Positions 44,062-54,372 of a stretch of 64,000 nt of DNA are shown piece after piece. Within the stretch, counting starts at the first letter, position 1. Every line of letters begins with the position of its first letter. Origin of the DNA: Bacillus albus. GTDB taxonomy: Bacteria > Bacillota > Bacilli > Bacillales > Bacillaceae_G. The translations under genes were made by a program, and so were the position numbers. Location: the NCBI RefSeq assembly GCF_001884185.1, contig NZ_MAOE01000037.1, positions 298,336 to 362,335 on the forward strand, in the 5' to 3' direction. The notes below the pieces were generated by a model that did not search any database, was not told the DNA's origin, and saw nothing but the letters and a program-made list of their open reading frames with translations.

Positions 44062-45378
44062 TTAAACCAGTTCTTTAATACGTATGCGATCGTTCCCAAT
44101 AATATTTTCATATGTTTCGCGCTCTACAACAATTTGTGATGTGCCACCTTTCGCGAAGACGACAGCTGGTCTACGAATCCGGTTATAATTATTCGCCATC
44201 GAGTACCCGTATGCCCCTGTACAAGAAATTGCTAATAAATCGGCAGTAGCAACTTTCGGTAGAGTAATATCCCAAATTAACATATCTCCACTCTCACAAC
44301 ATTTCCCTGCAATCGAAACAACTTCCTCGTTCTCATCGTTCCCTCGATTCGCTAACATCGCTTCATAACGAGCGTTATATAAAGCAGGTCTTAAATTATC
44401 AGTCATCCCACCATCCACTGATACATATTTCCGAATACCAGGAATGTCTTTCACAGATCCGACTGTATAAAGTGTCGTTCCAGCATCACCTACAATACTA
44501 CGGCCTGGTTCAACCCATATTTCTGGCAAGGGATAATTACATACTGTAAATTGTTCTCTCACTGCACTTGTTACAGCTCGCACATATGTCTCAAGAGTTA
44601 ATGGCGTATCTGATTCTGTGTAGCGTATTCCGAATCCTCCGCCCACATTTAGTACTTTTACTACATAATTCGTTCGCTCTCTCACTTCTTCTAAAAATTG
44701 ACGAAGAACTTCAATCGCTCGCACAAAACCGGCCGTTTCAAATATTTGTGATCCGATATGTGAATGAATTCCTAACACATTATAATTTGATTTTTGTAAA
44801 GCAAGCTCAATTGCTTGCATCGCTTGACCATTTGACACGCCAAATCCAAATTTCGAATCATCTTGACCTGTTGTAATATATTCATGTGTGTGCGCCTCTA
44901 CTCCAGGCGTTACACGAATTAATATGTTCACAAATTTCCCATGTTGCACTGCTAAATCATGCAAAATCTCTAATTCTAAGAAATTATCTACGACAAAACA
45001 ACCAATATTCGCCTGAAGAGCCATCACGATCTCTTCTTCTGTTTTATTATTGCCGTGAAAATGAATACGCGATGCCGGAAATCCTGCTTGAAGCGCAGTA
45101 TATAATTCCCCTCCAGAAACAACGTCTAATGACATATTCTCTTCACGAGCTACTCGGCACATCTCCATGCACAAGAACGCCTTGCTTGCATATGCTACTT
45201 GGTAAGAGAAACCACTTTCTTTAAAAGCACGATGAAACGCGCGGCACTTTCCTCGAATAGACTCTTCATCGTATACATAAAGTGGTGTTCCATATTGTTT
45301 TGCTAGCTGCGTCGTATCGCACCCTCCAATTTCTAAGTGTCCTTGCCCATTGATTCGGCTTGTGCCGTGTAAATACAT
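44062..45378 (-). CDS. lysA: Diaminopimelate decarboxylase
   Basis: A 438-residue PLP enzyme for the last step of lysine synthesis. The PLP lysine is in QVAYASKAFLC; HSHIGSQIFE, VEPGRSIVGDAGT and CCESGDML (active-site Cys from the partner subunit) are intact. ATG 45378 follows GGGAGG and gives the usual N terminus; the longer frame is leader RNA. Single gene under a lysine riboswitch. Confidence 0.94.
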   Translation of the reverse strand: MYLHGTSRINGQGHLEIGGCDTTQLAKQYGTPLYVYDEESIRGKCRAFHRAFKESGFSYQVAYASKAFLCMEMCRVAREENMSLDVVSGGELYTALQAGFPASRIHFHGNNKTEEEIVMALQANIGCFVVDNFLELEILHDLAVQHGKFVNILIRVTPGVEAHTHEYITTGQDDSKFGFGVSNGQAMQAIELALQKSNYNVLGIHSHIGSQIFETAGFVRAIEVLRQFLEEVRERTNYVVKVLNVGGGFGIRYTESDTPLTLETYVRAVTSAVREQFTVCNYPLPEIWVEPGRSIVGDAGTTLYTVGSVKDIPGIRKYVSVDGGMTDNLRPALYNARYEAMLANRGNDENEEVVSIAGKCCESGDMLIWDITLPKVATADLLAISCTGAYGYSMANNYNRIRRPAVVFAKGGTSQIVVERETYENIIGNDRIRIKELV

Positions 45379-45455
45379 TTGAATTCCTCCCTTATTTCCT
45401 CTAAAACTCATAACCCCAATCTTCTATTCATTGCAGCACGCTTTTAGATAGACAA

Positions 45456-45765
45456 AAAACGCGCGGAACAATGTTCACACGCGTTTCTTATTAGGAAAAA
45501 TATATATTGAAAAAATAAACGAGTTGTTATCTCCTCAAAATAAGAAACCGCATCAACATCTCCAAATAGCTCTCCATAAAATAATCTTATGACAGTACTA
45601 CATTTATTCAATGCAGTCCCAATATATGAATAAGATGGTTATTCTTATATTTCGGCAATAGTCCCTTTCAACCTATGATCACAGATTCCATTAAATCTCC
45701 CATAGCTTACTCTTTCCTATCGCGGCCTCTACCTTTGAGAGTAGATGAGGTAAGTCTATTTAATT
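45456..45765 (-). promoter_or_regulatory. Lysine riboswitch (L-box) with terminator
   Basis: Minus-strand GTAGAGGCCGCGATAGG, AAGAGTAAGC, GTTGAAAGGGACTATTGCCG, ATTGGGACTGC and TGGAGAGCTAT are the conserved L-box blocks in order (45560-45750). A terminator hairpin around AAACGCG/CGCGTTT (45456-45487) with T-run follows, about 80 nt before lysA. Confidence 0.95.
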
Positions 45766-45790
45766 TTCAAACATCTAATTGTTGCTATTA

Positions 45791-45820
45791 ACAATACCAA
45801 AGGACCGTTTTATTTGTCAA
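45791..45820 (-). promoter_or_regulatory. SigA promoter of the lysine riboswitch-lysA transcript
   Basis: Minus-strand TTGACA, 18-bp spacer, TATTGT, just downstream of the DUF3888 gene. Confidence 0.75.
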
Positions 45821-45828
45821 ACAATTTT

Positions 45829-46224
45829 TTACATTGTTTTTTTACAGTTTAATTTCGTATCATTTGGTAAGCGCTTTACTATTACCTTTGTTACTTCCCA
45901 TTCGCCCTCTTCATTATTAAATGTAATCGTTACCTTCTCAAATGGTGGAACAATTTTCCCACCAACCTGCTCATACTTCGTCACTTCAATACTCGCTTGA
46001 AATAAATAGGTACCGCTATACACTTTTTTTAAACTGATGATTTTCGGACATTGATAAGGTTTTAAGCTCCCATATTGTTTTTCAATTGCTTTATTTATTT
46101 TTGGAAATAAAACAGAATAAAGGGCATCTTCCATAAGAGGTGCATCATATTGGGCTATCGACACACTCGGTGAAGCAAAAAGTATAACACTACTGCATAC
46201 TATAAAATATAATAATTTTCGCAT
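45829..46224 (-). CDS. Secreted DUF3888 family protein
   Basis: A 131-residue exported protein: signal peptide MRKLLYFIVCSSVILFASPS with a probable cut after SIA, then a small alpha/beta domain with two cysteines (YQCPK; LNCKK) that could form a disulfide. MEDALYSVLFPKINKAIEKQY is the typical DUF3888 opening. Function unknown. ATG 46224 follows ACGGAGG. Confidence 0.75.
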   Translation of the reverse strand: MRKLLYFIVCSSVILFASPSVSIAQYDAPLMEDALYSVLFPKINKAIEKQYGSLKPYQCPKIISLKKVYSGTYLFQASIEVTKYEQVGGKIVPPFEKVTITFNNEEGEWEVTKVIVKRLPNDTKLNCKKTM

Positions 46225-46478
46225 TATAACCTCCGTATTGTTACACGATTCTTTCTGCGCACGATAGTAATCATACATAGAAACTCCGTTATATTGTCTC
46301 CTACTGCCCTTTTTCTACTCAATTATTATAAAAAAGTCCACAACTCTCTTTTATTTTCGTATAATGATACTCATAGTATAATAAACATAATAATAAAGGA
46401 CTGTTCGTATATATAAAATGAGGCGCTAATCAAACCGGCTCACAAGGACGGTCATGCTTTTTAGGAGAGGAGTATATT

Positions 46479-48365
46479 ATGCTACAACGTCTGTTTCCAA
46501 AACTGCGATTTGCACTCGTTGCAGTCGTTTTATTATGGATAAAAACATATATTGTGTACAAGCTAGCATTTGATATTAAAATTGATAATTTCTTTGAAGA
46601 ATTTATGCTTTTTATTAATCCACTAGCTGCGCTACTTTTATTTTTCGGTTTTGCATTATTTGCATCTAAACACCGAAATCGCATTATAGTTGGAATTAGT
46701 TTTGTACTATCATTCATTTTATTTGGAAATGCAATGTTTTATGGGTTTTATAACGATTTCGTTACGTTCCCAGTATTATTTCAAACAAATAATATGGCTG
46801 ATTTAGGGACAAGTATAAAAGAACTCTTTACGTATAAAACATTACTCTTATTTGCAGATGCGATTATTTTAATGTTTCTTTCGCGTAAATTCCCGACATT
46901 TTGTGACAAGACGCCGCTTTCTCGCTCTGAGAAGCGAACTTTCTTTAGCAGTGTAACAGTTCTACTAGCATTACAAATTGTTGTTTCAGTTATTTATAAA
47001 CCACAAATGTTCTCACGTTCATTTGATCGTCAAACTGTCGTGAAAAATTTAGGTTTATACACATATCATCTATTTGATATTACACTTCAATCTAAATCTT
47101 CAGCTGAACGTGTATTTGCAAGTGGTGACGGGTTCTCTGAAATTAAAAACTATACAGACTCAAAAGATAAGCAAGTTGATAAAAACTTATTTGGAGCTGC
47201 AAAAGGTAAAAATGTCATTTTGATTTCAATGGAATCTACACAAAGTTTTGTTATTAATAAAAAAATAAATGGAAAAGAAATCACTCCATTTTTAAACGAA
47301 TTTATTAAAGATAGTTTTTATTTCGATAACTTCTATCATCAAACAGGACAAGGTAAAACATCTGATGCTGAATTTATCGTTGAAAATTCACTTTATCCGT
47401 TAGACCGCGGTTCTGTATTCTTTACTCACGCAACAAATGAATATACAGCTACACCAGAACAATTAAAAAAATACGGATATTCTTCTGCTGTCTTCCATTC
47501 AAATGATAAAGCGTTTTGGAATCGTGATGTAATGTATCCTGCACTTGGATATGATCGTTACTTTAATTTAAATGATTACGTAGGCACAGAACAAATGTCT
47601 GTCGGTTGGGGGTTAAAAGATAAAGAGTTCTTTGAACAATCTATTCCAAAGCTAAAATCTTTACCACAGCCGTTCTATACAAAATTCATTACTTTAACAA
47701 ACCATTTTCCATTTCTTCTAAATCCAGAAGATCAATATGTTGATGAGTTTAATTCAGAAAGTGGTGTTGTAAACCGTTACTTCCCAACTGTTCGTTACAC
47801 GGATGAAGCTCTTAAACGATTTATTAAACAATTAAAAGAAGAAGGACTATATGATAATTCCGTTATTGTCATTTACGGAGACCATTACGGTATTTCTGAA
47901 AACCATAACGCAGCTATGGCTCAGTTCCTTGGGAAAGACGCTATTACACCGTTTGATTCTATGCAATTACAACGCGTCCCTCTCATTATTCACGTACCTG
48001 GTCAAGAAGGAAAAGTCATTTCTAAAGTATCTGGTCAAATTGATATTAAACCAACGCTACTTCATTTACTTGGTATTAAAACAAATCAATCGGTTGAATT
48101 TGGAACTGACTTATTTATTAAAGAAGAAGACCCACTTATGGTAATGCGTGATGGTAGCTTCGTTTCGGAAGATTATGTGTATACAAAAAACATGTGTTAT
48201 AAACGAAATACGGGTGAAGAAGCGGACATTTCATTATGTCAACCGAATATTGAAAAAGCAAAAAATGAATTAAAACTCTCGGATAAACTCATTTATGGAG
48301 ATTTATTACGTTTCGATCCTAACAATCGGTATAAAACTGGAACAATGACAACGAAATTTGAATAA
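46479..48365 (+). CDS. ltaS: Lipoteichoic acid synthase family protein
   Basis: A 628-residue membrane phosphoglycerol transferase. Five N-terminal helices (to about residue 190) precede an extracellular sulfatase-fold domain with the catalytic Thr in GQGKTSDAEF, metal ligands in ISMESTQSF and YGDHYG, and the VPLIIHVPGQ segment. It builds the polyglycerolphosphate chain of LTA or primes it. B. cereus-group genomes carry several paralogs, so LtaS proper, YfnI-, YqgS- or YvgJ-type roles cannot be separated here. AGGAGAGGAG precedes the ATG. Confidence 0.88.
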   Translation: MLQRLFPKLRFALVAVVLLWIKTYIVYKLAFDIKIDNFFEEFMLFINPLAALLLFFGFALFASKHRNRIIVGISFVLSFILFGNAMFYGFYNDFVTFPVLFQTNNMADLGTSIKELFTYKTLLLFADAIILMFLSRKFPTFCDKTPLSRSEKRTFFSSVTVLLALQIVVSVIYKPQMFSRSFDRQTVVKNLGLYTYHLFDITLQSKSSAERVFASGDGFSEIKNYTDSKDKQVDKNLFGAAKGKNVILISMESTQSFVINKKINGKEITPFLNEFIKDSFYFDNFYHQTGQGKTSDAEFIVENSLYPLDRGSVFFTHATNEYTATPEQLKKYGYSSAVFHSNDKAFWNRDVMYPALGYDRYFNLNDYVGTEQMSVGWGLKDKEFFEQSIPKLKSLPQPFYTKFITLTNHFPFLLNPEDQYVDEFNSESGVVNRYFPTVRYTDEALKRFIKQLKEEGLYDNSVIVIYGDHYGISENHNAAMAQFLGKDAITPFDSMQLQRVPLIIHVPGQEGKVISKVSGQIDIKPTLLHLLGIKTNQSVEFGTDLFIKEEDPLMVMRDGSFVSEDYVYTKNMCYKRNTGEEADISLCQPNIEKAKNELKLSDKLIYGDLLRFDPNNRYKTGTMTTKFE

Positions 48366-48366
48366 T

Positions 48367-48399
48367 AAAAGAAGCAACTTTATAAAAGTTGCTTCTTTT
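48367..48399 (+). terminator. Terminator of the LTA synthase gene
   Basis: Fifteen-bp stem AAAAGAAGCAACTTT with complement and T-run. Confidence 0.88.
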
Positions 48400-48546
48400 T
48401 TCACTTATTTTTCAAATCATTCTTCTATGAAATCTTTCACAAATTGGGAATTTTTTTCGTATGAGGAAGAAATTTATGGTATGATAAAATAAGTAAACTT
48501 TCATACACTAATTAAGAATTTATTACAGAAAGCAAGGGATCAGATT

Positions 48547-49248
48547 TTGTATAGAGCAGCTATTCCAAACTTATTTACGCTCGGAAATTTATATAGTGGA
48601 TTCTTGTCAATCGGCTATGCATCTTTAGGATATTATAAATCAGCTGCTATTTTAGTACTTATCGGGATGATGTTAGATAGTCTTGATGGGCGTGTTGCTC
48701 GTTTATTACGTGTTGATTCACAAATGGGAAAAGAACTTGACTCACTTGCAGATGTCGTAACATTTGGTGCCGCACCTGCTGTTCTTATGTATTACACATC
48801 TTTCTCCAATTATGGAATCATCGGACTATACATAGCGGGACTATTCCCTCTTTTCGGAGCATATCGTTTAGCACGATTTAATGTAACACCATCTTCTACT
48901 TCAATGAAATATTTCACTGGGGTACCGATTACAGCAGCGGGAGGGCTTGTTGCTTTCTTAACATTATTTTCACATACCATTCCAAAAATCGTTCTTATTA
49001 CAGTATTTGTAACGTTCGCATTTTTAATGGTGAGCCGCATTCGTATCCCAAGTTTAAAAGATGTACCAATCCCACGATATAGCATCATTATTACACTATT
49101 TTTAGTTGGAATCATTATCACAATGTACCAAACAGGGTTCGGTAATTTTTCTGTTTTCTTATTCATTGCTATTCCACTATATATTTTGTATATGCTATCT
49201 CAATTTCTTAGACAAAGACCATCTAAAAGAGCAAATAAAGACAAATAA
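48547..49248 (+). CDS. pssA: CDP-diacylglycerol-serine O-phosphatidyltransferase
   Basis: A 233-residue membrane enzyme making phosphatidylserine, precursor of phosphatidylethanolamine. The CDP-alcohol phosphotransferase motif is complete in DGRVARLLRVDSQMGKELD followed by SLAD. Six to seven membrane helices. The start is TTG 48547 after AAGGGA. No psd gene follows. A convergent terminator closes it. Confidence 0.9.
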   Translation: MYRAAIPNLFTLGNLYSGFLSIGYASLGYYKSAAILVLIGMMLDSLDGRVARLLRVDSQMGKELDSLADVVTFGAAPAVLMYYTSFSNYGIIGLYIAGLFPLFGAYRLARFNVTPSSTSMKYFTGVPITAAGGLVAFLTLFSHTIPKIVLITVFVTFAFLMVSRIRIPSLKDVPIPRYSIIITLFLVGIIITMYQTGFGNFSVFLFIAIPLYILYMLSQFLRQRPSKRANKDK

Positions 49249-49250
49249 AA

Positions 49251-49274
49251 AAACCTTCCGATTCCGGAAGGTTT
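49251..49274. terminator. Bidirectional terminator, pssA / dehydrogenase
   Basis: Ten-bp stem AAACCTTCCG/CGGAAGGTTT, ATTC loop, runs of A and T on both sides. Confidence 0.85.
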
Positions 49275-49278
49275 CTTT

Positions 49279-50250
49279 TTATTTTGTAACGAATACTTTT
49301 TGATTTACAGGTGTTACAGGCTCTTCACCGTTTAATACGGATAAAATATTTCTTACTGCCATTTCCGCCATCGCATCACGCGTTTCGAATGTTGCATTTC
49401 CTACGTGAGGAGCGAGTACTACATTCTTTAATCCTTTTAGCTCTTCCGTAATTTTCGGTTCAAATTCAAACACATCAAGAGCTGCCCCTTCAATTTCATT
49501 CGTTTTTAATGCATGAGCAAGTGCTGCTTCATGCATTATTGGCCCACGTGAAGCATTTATAATATACGCTGTTTTCTTCATCATTTTGAACTGTTCTTCA
49601 TCAATCATATGATGCAATTTCGGATTATACGCACAGTTAATTGTAATAAAGTCTGCCGTTTGTAATAATTCTTCCAATGTTACATATGTTGCTTCCAGTC
49701 CACTTTCAGCTTCAGGCTTTCGGTTTGGTCCTGTATATAAAACATTCATTCCAAACGCTTTCGCACGCTTTGCAACTGCCTTTCCGATTTCTCCAAGGCC
49801 AATAATTCCAATTGTCTTCCCATGTACTTCGCGGCCTAAGAAAAATAACGGTGCCCATCCGTTAAATCCAGTTGTACGACATAACGTATCACCTTCAGGA
49901 ATTCTACGTGCAGCTGCTAAAAGAAGTGCAAATGTTAATTCAGCTGTCGCTTCTGTTGATACTTTCGGTGTATTCGTTACCGAAATCCCTTTTTCTCCTG
50001 CGTACGTGTAATCAATATTATCGTAACCAGCACCATAGTTTGCAACAATCTTTAAATGAGGTGCCGCATCAATCACTTCTTTTGTCACCTTTGTAGAAAG
50101 TAGGCTTAACAATGCATCTTTATCTTTTACACGCTCTGTTAATTCATCTAAAGAAATTAACGCCTCTTTATCGTACATTTCTACATCATGATCCTTTAAT
50201 AGTTCTAATCCGATTGCTGGAATTTTCCCTGTTACTAATATTTTTGCCAC
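49279..50250 (-). CDS. D-2-hydroxyacid dehydrogenase (glyoxylate/hydroxypyruvate reductase-like)
   Basis: A 323-residue NAD(P)-dependent dehydrogenase. Rossmann motif GIIGLGEIGKAVAKRAKAFG; catalytic Arg in NASRGPIM, Glu in DVFEFEPK and His in APHVGNAT. It resembles glyoxylate/hydroxypyruvate/2-ketogluconate reductases (YvcT type); the substrate is not decided by sequence. GTG 50250 is preferred, with GAGGTG 6 nt upstream. Monocistronic. Confidence 0.88.
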   Translation of the reverse strand: MAKILVTGKIPAIGLELLKDHDVEMYDKEALISLDELTERVKDKDALLSLLSTKVTKEVIDAAPHLKIVANYGAGYDNIDYTYAGEKGISVTNTPKVSTEATAELTFALLLAAARRIPEGDTLCRTTGFNGWAPLFFLGREVHGKTIGIIGLGEIGKAVAKRAKAFGMNVLYTGPNRKPEAESGLEATYVTLEELLQTADFITINCAYNPKLHHMIDEEQFKMMKKTAYIINASRGPIMHEAALAHALKTNEIEGAALDVFEFEPKITEELKGLKNVVLAPHVGNATFETRDAMAEMAVRNILSVLNGEEPVTPVNQKVFVTK

Positions 50251-50367
50251 TACTAACACCTCTTCTATAGAAAATAAGATAGCTCTTATCTTTCATTGTA
50301 AGAAATCCACATATAAAAACCAAGGAATTTGATTATAGTTTTGTAAATCGACACTTTTCCATGAAAA

Positions 50368-50394
50368 AAGAGGAGATGCAAGTCTCCCCTCTTC
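50368..50394 (-). terminator. Terminator after the DUF4025 gene
   Basis: Stem AAGAGGGGAGA/TCTCCTCTT with T-run on the minus strand. Confidence 0.8.
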
Positions 50395-50562
50395 TTATGC
50401 TTTCTCTTGTGATTCTTTTCCAAGCTTCACATCGATCGTTCCTTCTGCAACTGTATCACTAATTTGTTCCTCAATAACGGATTGAGATGTAGCATTCGTT
50501 TCAGAAGTATACGCTTGTTGCTGTGCCCCTTGTACATTTTGTTTATTTTGTTGTTTCGCCAT
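50395..50562 (-). CDS. Small YozQ-like (DUF4025) protein
   Basis: A 55-residue, Gln/Ser/Thr-rich polar protein. The C-terminal EEQISDTVAEGTIDVKL closely resembles the ending of B. subtilis YozQ (DUF4025), a small protein of unknown, possibly spore-related, function. ATG 50562 follows AGGAGGG. It lies 68 nt downstream of hisJ in the same direction. Confidence 0.7.
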   Translation of the reverse strand: MAKQQNKQNVQGAQQQAYTSETNATSQSVIEEQISDTVAEGTIDVKLGKESQEKA

Positions 50563-50630
50563 TTCTTTACCCTCCTTTTTATTCTTTCTTATTTTGAACA
50601 AAAAGGTGGGTTTTCATCAAAAAATCATGA

Positions 50631-51650
50631 TCATTTTAAAATTGTAACTTCTTCTTCAAACAATCTCATCGTTCTTACTCGTTTCGTAAATGTAGCTACA
50701 TGCGAAATACCATGATTGCGTAATGTCTTTATATTCTCTTCCACATATTTCCCTAAATGATTCGGATAATGAGCATCTGAAGAGAGTGTAATCGGGACCC
50801 CGTGCTTAGCTAATACTTGTAAATACAGTGGACTCGGGCACATCTCGCGCACAGGGTAGCGATAGTACAATCCCGCATTTATTTCCGTTGCTGTATTTGT
50901 TTCTACTAACGCACGCGCAATTCCCTTATAATAAGAGAGTTGTTCATTCTCATCTAGCCGGTAATTAAATACTTTTATGTTATCAAGATGAGCTATTATA
51001 TCAAATAACTCAGAACGAACTGCACACTCCACTGTTTTGAAAAACGTATCATATAAAGCATATAAGTCATGTTCCTTAAAATATTCTTTCGTATCTGGAT
51101 TATCAAATCCCCATCCATTTAAAAAATGAACAGAACCAATTACATAATCAAAATCTCCTAATGCGAGTAAAGATTGTAATTGTTGTTCACCACCAACAAA
51201 ATAATCGGCTTCAATTCCAAGTTTAAGCGTAACACCTCTTTTACTCCACCGTTCTTTTGCCTCTTCAATTGCCTTTATAAAATCATGTAGTGACGCTACC
51301 CTTACTTGGTCTAACCATTCCTTCTGTAAACGCCCAAGCCTCGAATCACTAATATCGACATATCTTTCATAGTATTCTTTCGCTTCATAAAAACGGTATA
51401 AATGATCGACAATCCCAACTTCTTTTATTCCTTTTCGCAAAGCTTCTTCTAAATATAAATCAATCCATTTCGTTGTAAATGGCCCTTCTTTCACACGTCT
51501 TTGCAGGCGTTCTTGTGTTTTCACAAGCCATTCCATAGAATGTTTTTCTTCTTTAAGCGGTTCATAATGTTGCAGTGCTTCATTTACTTTAGCTAGCCAT
51601 CCTATTGAATACGGCCCTTCTTCTAAATGAATGTGATAATCCACTTTCAT
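50631..51650 (-). CDS. hisJ: Histidinol phosphatase, PHP family (HisJ-like)
   Basis: A 339-residue PHP-superfamily phosphatase converting histidinol phosphate to histidinol. Motif 1 is VDYHIHLEEG, with later metal ligands in GIVDHLYRF, GIEADYF, GSVHFLNG, IAHLDN and SSDAHYP. It is longer than the usual ~270 residues: about 65 residues with three short similar helical units (GWLAKVNEAL, EWLVKTQERL, KWIDLYLEEAL) sit between motifs 1 and 2. Last gene of the his operon, 12 nt after hisE. The substrate is inferred from context. Confidence 0.85.
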   Translation of the reverse strand: MKVDYHIHLEEGPYSIGWLAKVNEALQHYEPLKEEKHSMEWLVKTQERLQRRVKEGPFTTKWIDLYLEEALRKGIKEVGIVDHLYRFYEAKEYYERYVDISDSRLGRLQKEWLDQVRVASLHDFIKAIEEAKERWSKRGVTLKLGIEADYFVGGEQQLQSLLALGDFDYVIGSVHFLNGWGFDNPDTKEYFKEHDLYALYDTFFKTVECAVRSELFDIIAHLDNIKVFNYRLDENEQLSYYKGIARALVETNTATEINAGLYYRYPVREMCPSPLYLQVLAKHGVPITLSSDAHYPNHLGKYVEENIKTLRNHGISHVATFTKRVRTMRLFEEEVTILK

Positions 51651-51662
51651 ACATATTCCCCC

Positions 51663-51986
51663 TTATAATGTATCTATTTCTCTTCTGTCCCCTACTCTCG
51701 AAAGCTTCCCATTTCTTTCTGTTACTTCCTCCATAATATCTTCTAATGATATATTTTTTTCGGCTAATAAAACGAAGCAGTGATACAGTACATCAACCAT
51801 TTCTTTCACTAACTCTTTTTTATCATTATTTTTAGATGCGATAATTACTTCCGTACATTCCTCACCAATTTTCTTTAAAATTTTATCTTCTCCTTTTGAA
51901 AACAAGTAATTTGTATATGATTGAGGAAGTGGATTTCTCTTTCGTTCTTCAATTGTTTTAAATAGTAATGTAAAGGCGTTTTCCAT
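51663..51986 (-). CDS. hisE: Phosphoribosyl-ATP pyrophosphatase
   Basis: A 107-residue MazG-like pyrophosphohydrolase, step 2 of histidine synthesis. [16 protein letters not shown] and [13 protein letters not shown] are the family motifs with metal-binding acidic residues. Separate from hisI here, whereas many bacteria fuse them. ATG 51986 follows the GGGGGATAC stretch, 10 nt after hisI. Confidence 0.92.
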   Translation of the reverse strand: MENAFTLLFKTIEERKRNPLPQSYTNYLFSKGEDKILKKIGEECTEVIIASKNNDKKELVKEMVDVLYHCFVLLAEKNISLEDIMEEVTERNGKLSRVGDRREIDTL

Positions 51987-51996
51987 ATGTATCCCC

Positions 51997-52302
51997 CTAT
52001 ATAATTTTGTAGTGAAAACATGTCTTCTCTCCCGTATGACAAGCAGGCCCCACTTGCTTAACGACGACAACAATTGAATCTTGATCACAATCTAAATAAA
52101 GAGATTGCACAGATTGGATATTTCCTGATGTTTTTCCTTTATTCCATAACGACCTTCTTGAACGAGAATAAAACCACGTTCTTTTCGTCTCTAGCGTTTT
52201 TTCATATGCTTCTTCATTCATATAAGCTAACATTAAAACTTCTTTTGTACCTTCTTCAATTACGACTGCTGGTAGTAGTCCTTTTGAAAAGTTAGGTTTC
52301 AT
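51997..52302 (-). CDS. hisI: Phosphoribosyl-AMP cyclohydrolase
   Basis: A 101-residue cyclohydrolase, step 3. [37 protein letters not shown] and the zinc ligands CHTGEKTCF are present. A four-base ATGA overlap couples it to hisF. Confidence 0.94.
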   Translation of the reverse strand: MKPNFSKGLLPAVVIEEGTKEVLMLAYMNEEAYEKTLETKRTWFYSRSRRSLWNKGKTSGNIQSVQSLYLDCDQDSIVVVVKQVGPACHTGEKTCFHYKII

Positions 52303-53057
52303 AACCGCACCTCAACATTTGCATTTCTTAATTTTCTCTTTACGTCCTGCACTGTCGCCTCACCATAATGAAAGATGGATGCCGCTAAAGCTGCATCAAC
52401 TGTTGTCTTTTGAAAAACTTCTATAATGTGATCAGCATGACCACATCCGCCTGACGCAATGACTGGTACGGAAACACTTCTTGAAATTTCTTCTGTTAAG
52501 TGAAGGTCATATCCGTTTTTCGTTCCATCTGCATCCATACTCGTTAATAAAATTTCGCCTGCTCCTAGCTCAGTAACACGCTTTGCCCACCAGATTGCAT
52601 CCATTCCCGTATCAACTCTTCCGCCGTTCACATATACATTCCACTTACCTTCTGCTACTTTTCTAGCATCAATTGCGACAACGATACATTGTGAGCCAAA
52701 GTGTTCTGCCCCTTCTTTGATTAACTTCGGATTTCGCACTGCCGCTGAGTTAATTGAAACTTTATCTGCTCCAACTCTTAGTAAATTGTACATATCTTTA
52801 ACACTTGAAATCCCCCCTCCAACTGTAAGAGGAATAAATACTTTTGAAGCTGTTTTTTCTACAACATCTATAATCGTTTTTCGTCCTTCATGCGTTGCCG
52901 TAATATCTAAAAATACTATTTCATCTGCTCCCGCCTCGTCATATAAAGCGGCTATTTCAACAGGATCACCGACGTCTTGTAACCCTATAAAATTTACACC
53001 TTTTACGACTCGCCCTTCTTTCACATCTAGACAAGGAATAATTCGTTTCGCTAACAT
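52299..53057 (-). CDS. hisF: Imidazole glycerol phosphate synthase cyclase subunit
   Basis: A 252-residue TIM barrel cyclising PRFAR with ammonia from His[17 protein letters not shown] carries the catalytic Asp; VAIDARK and [14 protein letters not shown] carry the second Asp and phosphate site. Overlaps hisA by 7 nt. Confidence 0.96.
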   Translation of the reverse strand: MLAKRIIPCLDVKEGRVVKGVNFIGLQDVGDPVEIAALYDEAGADEIVFLDITATHEGRKTIIDVVEKTASKVFIPLTVGGGISSVKDMYNLLRVGADKVSINSAAVRNPKLIKEGAEHFGSQCIVVAIDARKVAEGKWNVYVNGGRVDTGMDAIWWAKRVTELGAGEILLTSMDADGTKNGYDLHLTEEISRSVSVPVIASGGCGHADHIIEVFQKTTVDAALAASIFHYGEATVQDVKRKLRNANVEVRL

Positions 53058-53770
53058 AACTTTGTTACCTCTAATACTTCTTCTAAATCAATCGTTTTCT
53101 CATAAAGAGCCTTACCAATTATGACGCCGTATATATTCATATCATTTAACTTTTTCACATCTTGAATAGATGCCACTCCTCCAGAAGCAATAAGACGAAT
53201 AGAAACGCTTTTTTGTAGTAACTCCAATTGCTCTATATTCGGCCCTGCAAGCGTCCCGTCTTTCGAAATGTCTGTAAACACAATCGTTTGAACACCTACA
53301 TTTTCCATTTGCTTCGCTAAATCAATGTAAGAAATTTCAGACACATCAAGCCAACCTCTCGTTGCTACGAAACCATTTTTCGCATCAATGCCAACAATGA
53401 TTTTTTCTTTATATAGAAGAACTGCTTCTTCTAAAAATGCCTTATCATAAAGAGCGGCTGTTCCTAAAATCACTTTGTCTACCCCTGCTGACAATAGCTT
53501 CTCTACCGCTATAAGTGATCGAATTCCTCCTCCAACTTGCACTGGAATTCGTACCGCCTTACAAATTCGTTCAATGACGGACAAGTTTAACGACTCGCCA
53601 GCAACTGCACCATCTAAATCAACAATGTGCAACCTTTTTGCTCCAAACTTTTCAAATATAATCGCTTGCGCAATCGGGTCTTCATTCATTACTGTTTCTT
53701 TACTAAACTCTCCTTGATAAAGTCTAACGCAGCGGCCCTCTTTTAAATCGATAGCTGGGAAGATTTCCAT
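53051..53770 (-). CDS. hisA: ProFAR isomerase
   Basis: A 239-residue TIM barrel for the Amadori isomerisation step. [17 protein letters not shown] with the catalytic Asp, VQVGGGIRS and [14 protein letters not shown] are intact; the half-barrel similarity to HisF is evident. It overlaps hisH by 28 nt. Confidence 0.96.
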   Translation of the reverse strand: MEIFPAIDLKEGRCVRLYQGEFSKETVMNEDPIAQAIIFEKFGAKRLHIVDLDGAVAGESLNLSVIERICKAVRIPVQVGGGIRSLIAVEKLLSAGVDKVILGTAALYDKAFLEEAVLLYKEKIIVGIDAKNGFVATRGWLDVSEISYIDLAKQMENVGVQTIVFTDISKDGTLAGPNIEQLELLQKSVSIRLIASGGVASIQDVKKLNDMNIYGVIIGKALYEKTIDLEEVLEVTKLC

Positions 53771-54372
53771 GCTTCTACCACTCCTTTGAAATTTTTCAAC
53801 ATTTGCATTCCTATGTCACCACTTTTTTCAGGATGAAACTGTGCGCCATATATACTTCCTTTTGCTACAAAACCAGGTACGTTCACTCCATATTCACTTA
53901 TTCCATACACAATTTCATTTGGACAATCTGCGTAATAAGAATGGACATAATATACGAAAGAACCGTCCTCTACTCCATTCCAAAGTGCTGTTTCTCCCTC
54001 TTTCTTTAACTCATTCCATCCCATATGTGGAATTTTATAAGGAACCTTTAACTTTCTAATAACACCTGGCAATAAACTTAATCCGTTACAGTCTTGTAGT
54101 TCCTCACTTTTTTCAAATAAAAGCTGCATTCCTAAGCAAATGCCTAGAAGCGGTTTTCCTGAACGTCCGACTTCTTTTAACACACTCACTAAATCTTTTT
54201 CTTCCAATACATTCATCGCTTTTGGAAATGCACCTACTCCTGGTAAAATTACTCCATCACTTCTAAGGATTTCTTCTTTCTCACTCGTTATGATATACGC
54301 TGCTCCAATATGCTTCAATGCTTGTTCTACACTACGAATATTTCCCATTCCATAATCTATAATGGCAATCAA
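53743..54372 (-). CDS. hisH: Imidazole glycerol phosphate synthase glutaminase subunit
   Basis: A 209-residue class I glutamine amidotransferase feeding ammonia to HisF. The triad is visible: Cys in [11 protein letters not shown], His and Glu in [23 protein letters not shown] is the usual start. It begins at the base after the hisB stop. Confidence 0.96.
   Translation of the reverse strand: MIAIIDYGMGNIRSVEQALKHIGAAYIITSEKEEILRSDGVILPGVGAFPKAMNVLEEKDLVSVLKEVGRSGKPLLGICLGMQLLFEKSEELQDCNGLSLLPGVIRKLKVPYKIPHMGWNELKKEGETALWNGVEDGSFVYYVHSYYADCPNEIVYGISEYGVNVPGFVAKGSIYGAQFHPEKSGDIGMQMLKNFKGVVEAWKSSQLSI

Noticed and set aside
44062-45411. Longer lysA start at 45411
   Set aside because: It extends into the leader; GGGAGG points to ATG 45378 and homologs begin there.
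46421-46478. Possible small riboswitch before the LTA synthase gene (GGACGGTC segment)
   Set aside because: Only a single short imperfect hairpin; no match to any riboswitch consensus I know.
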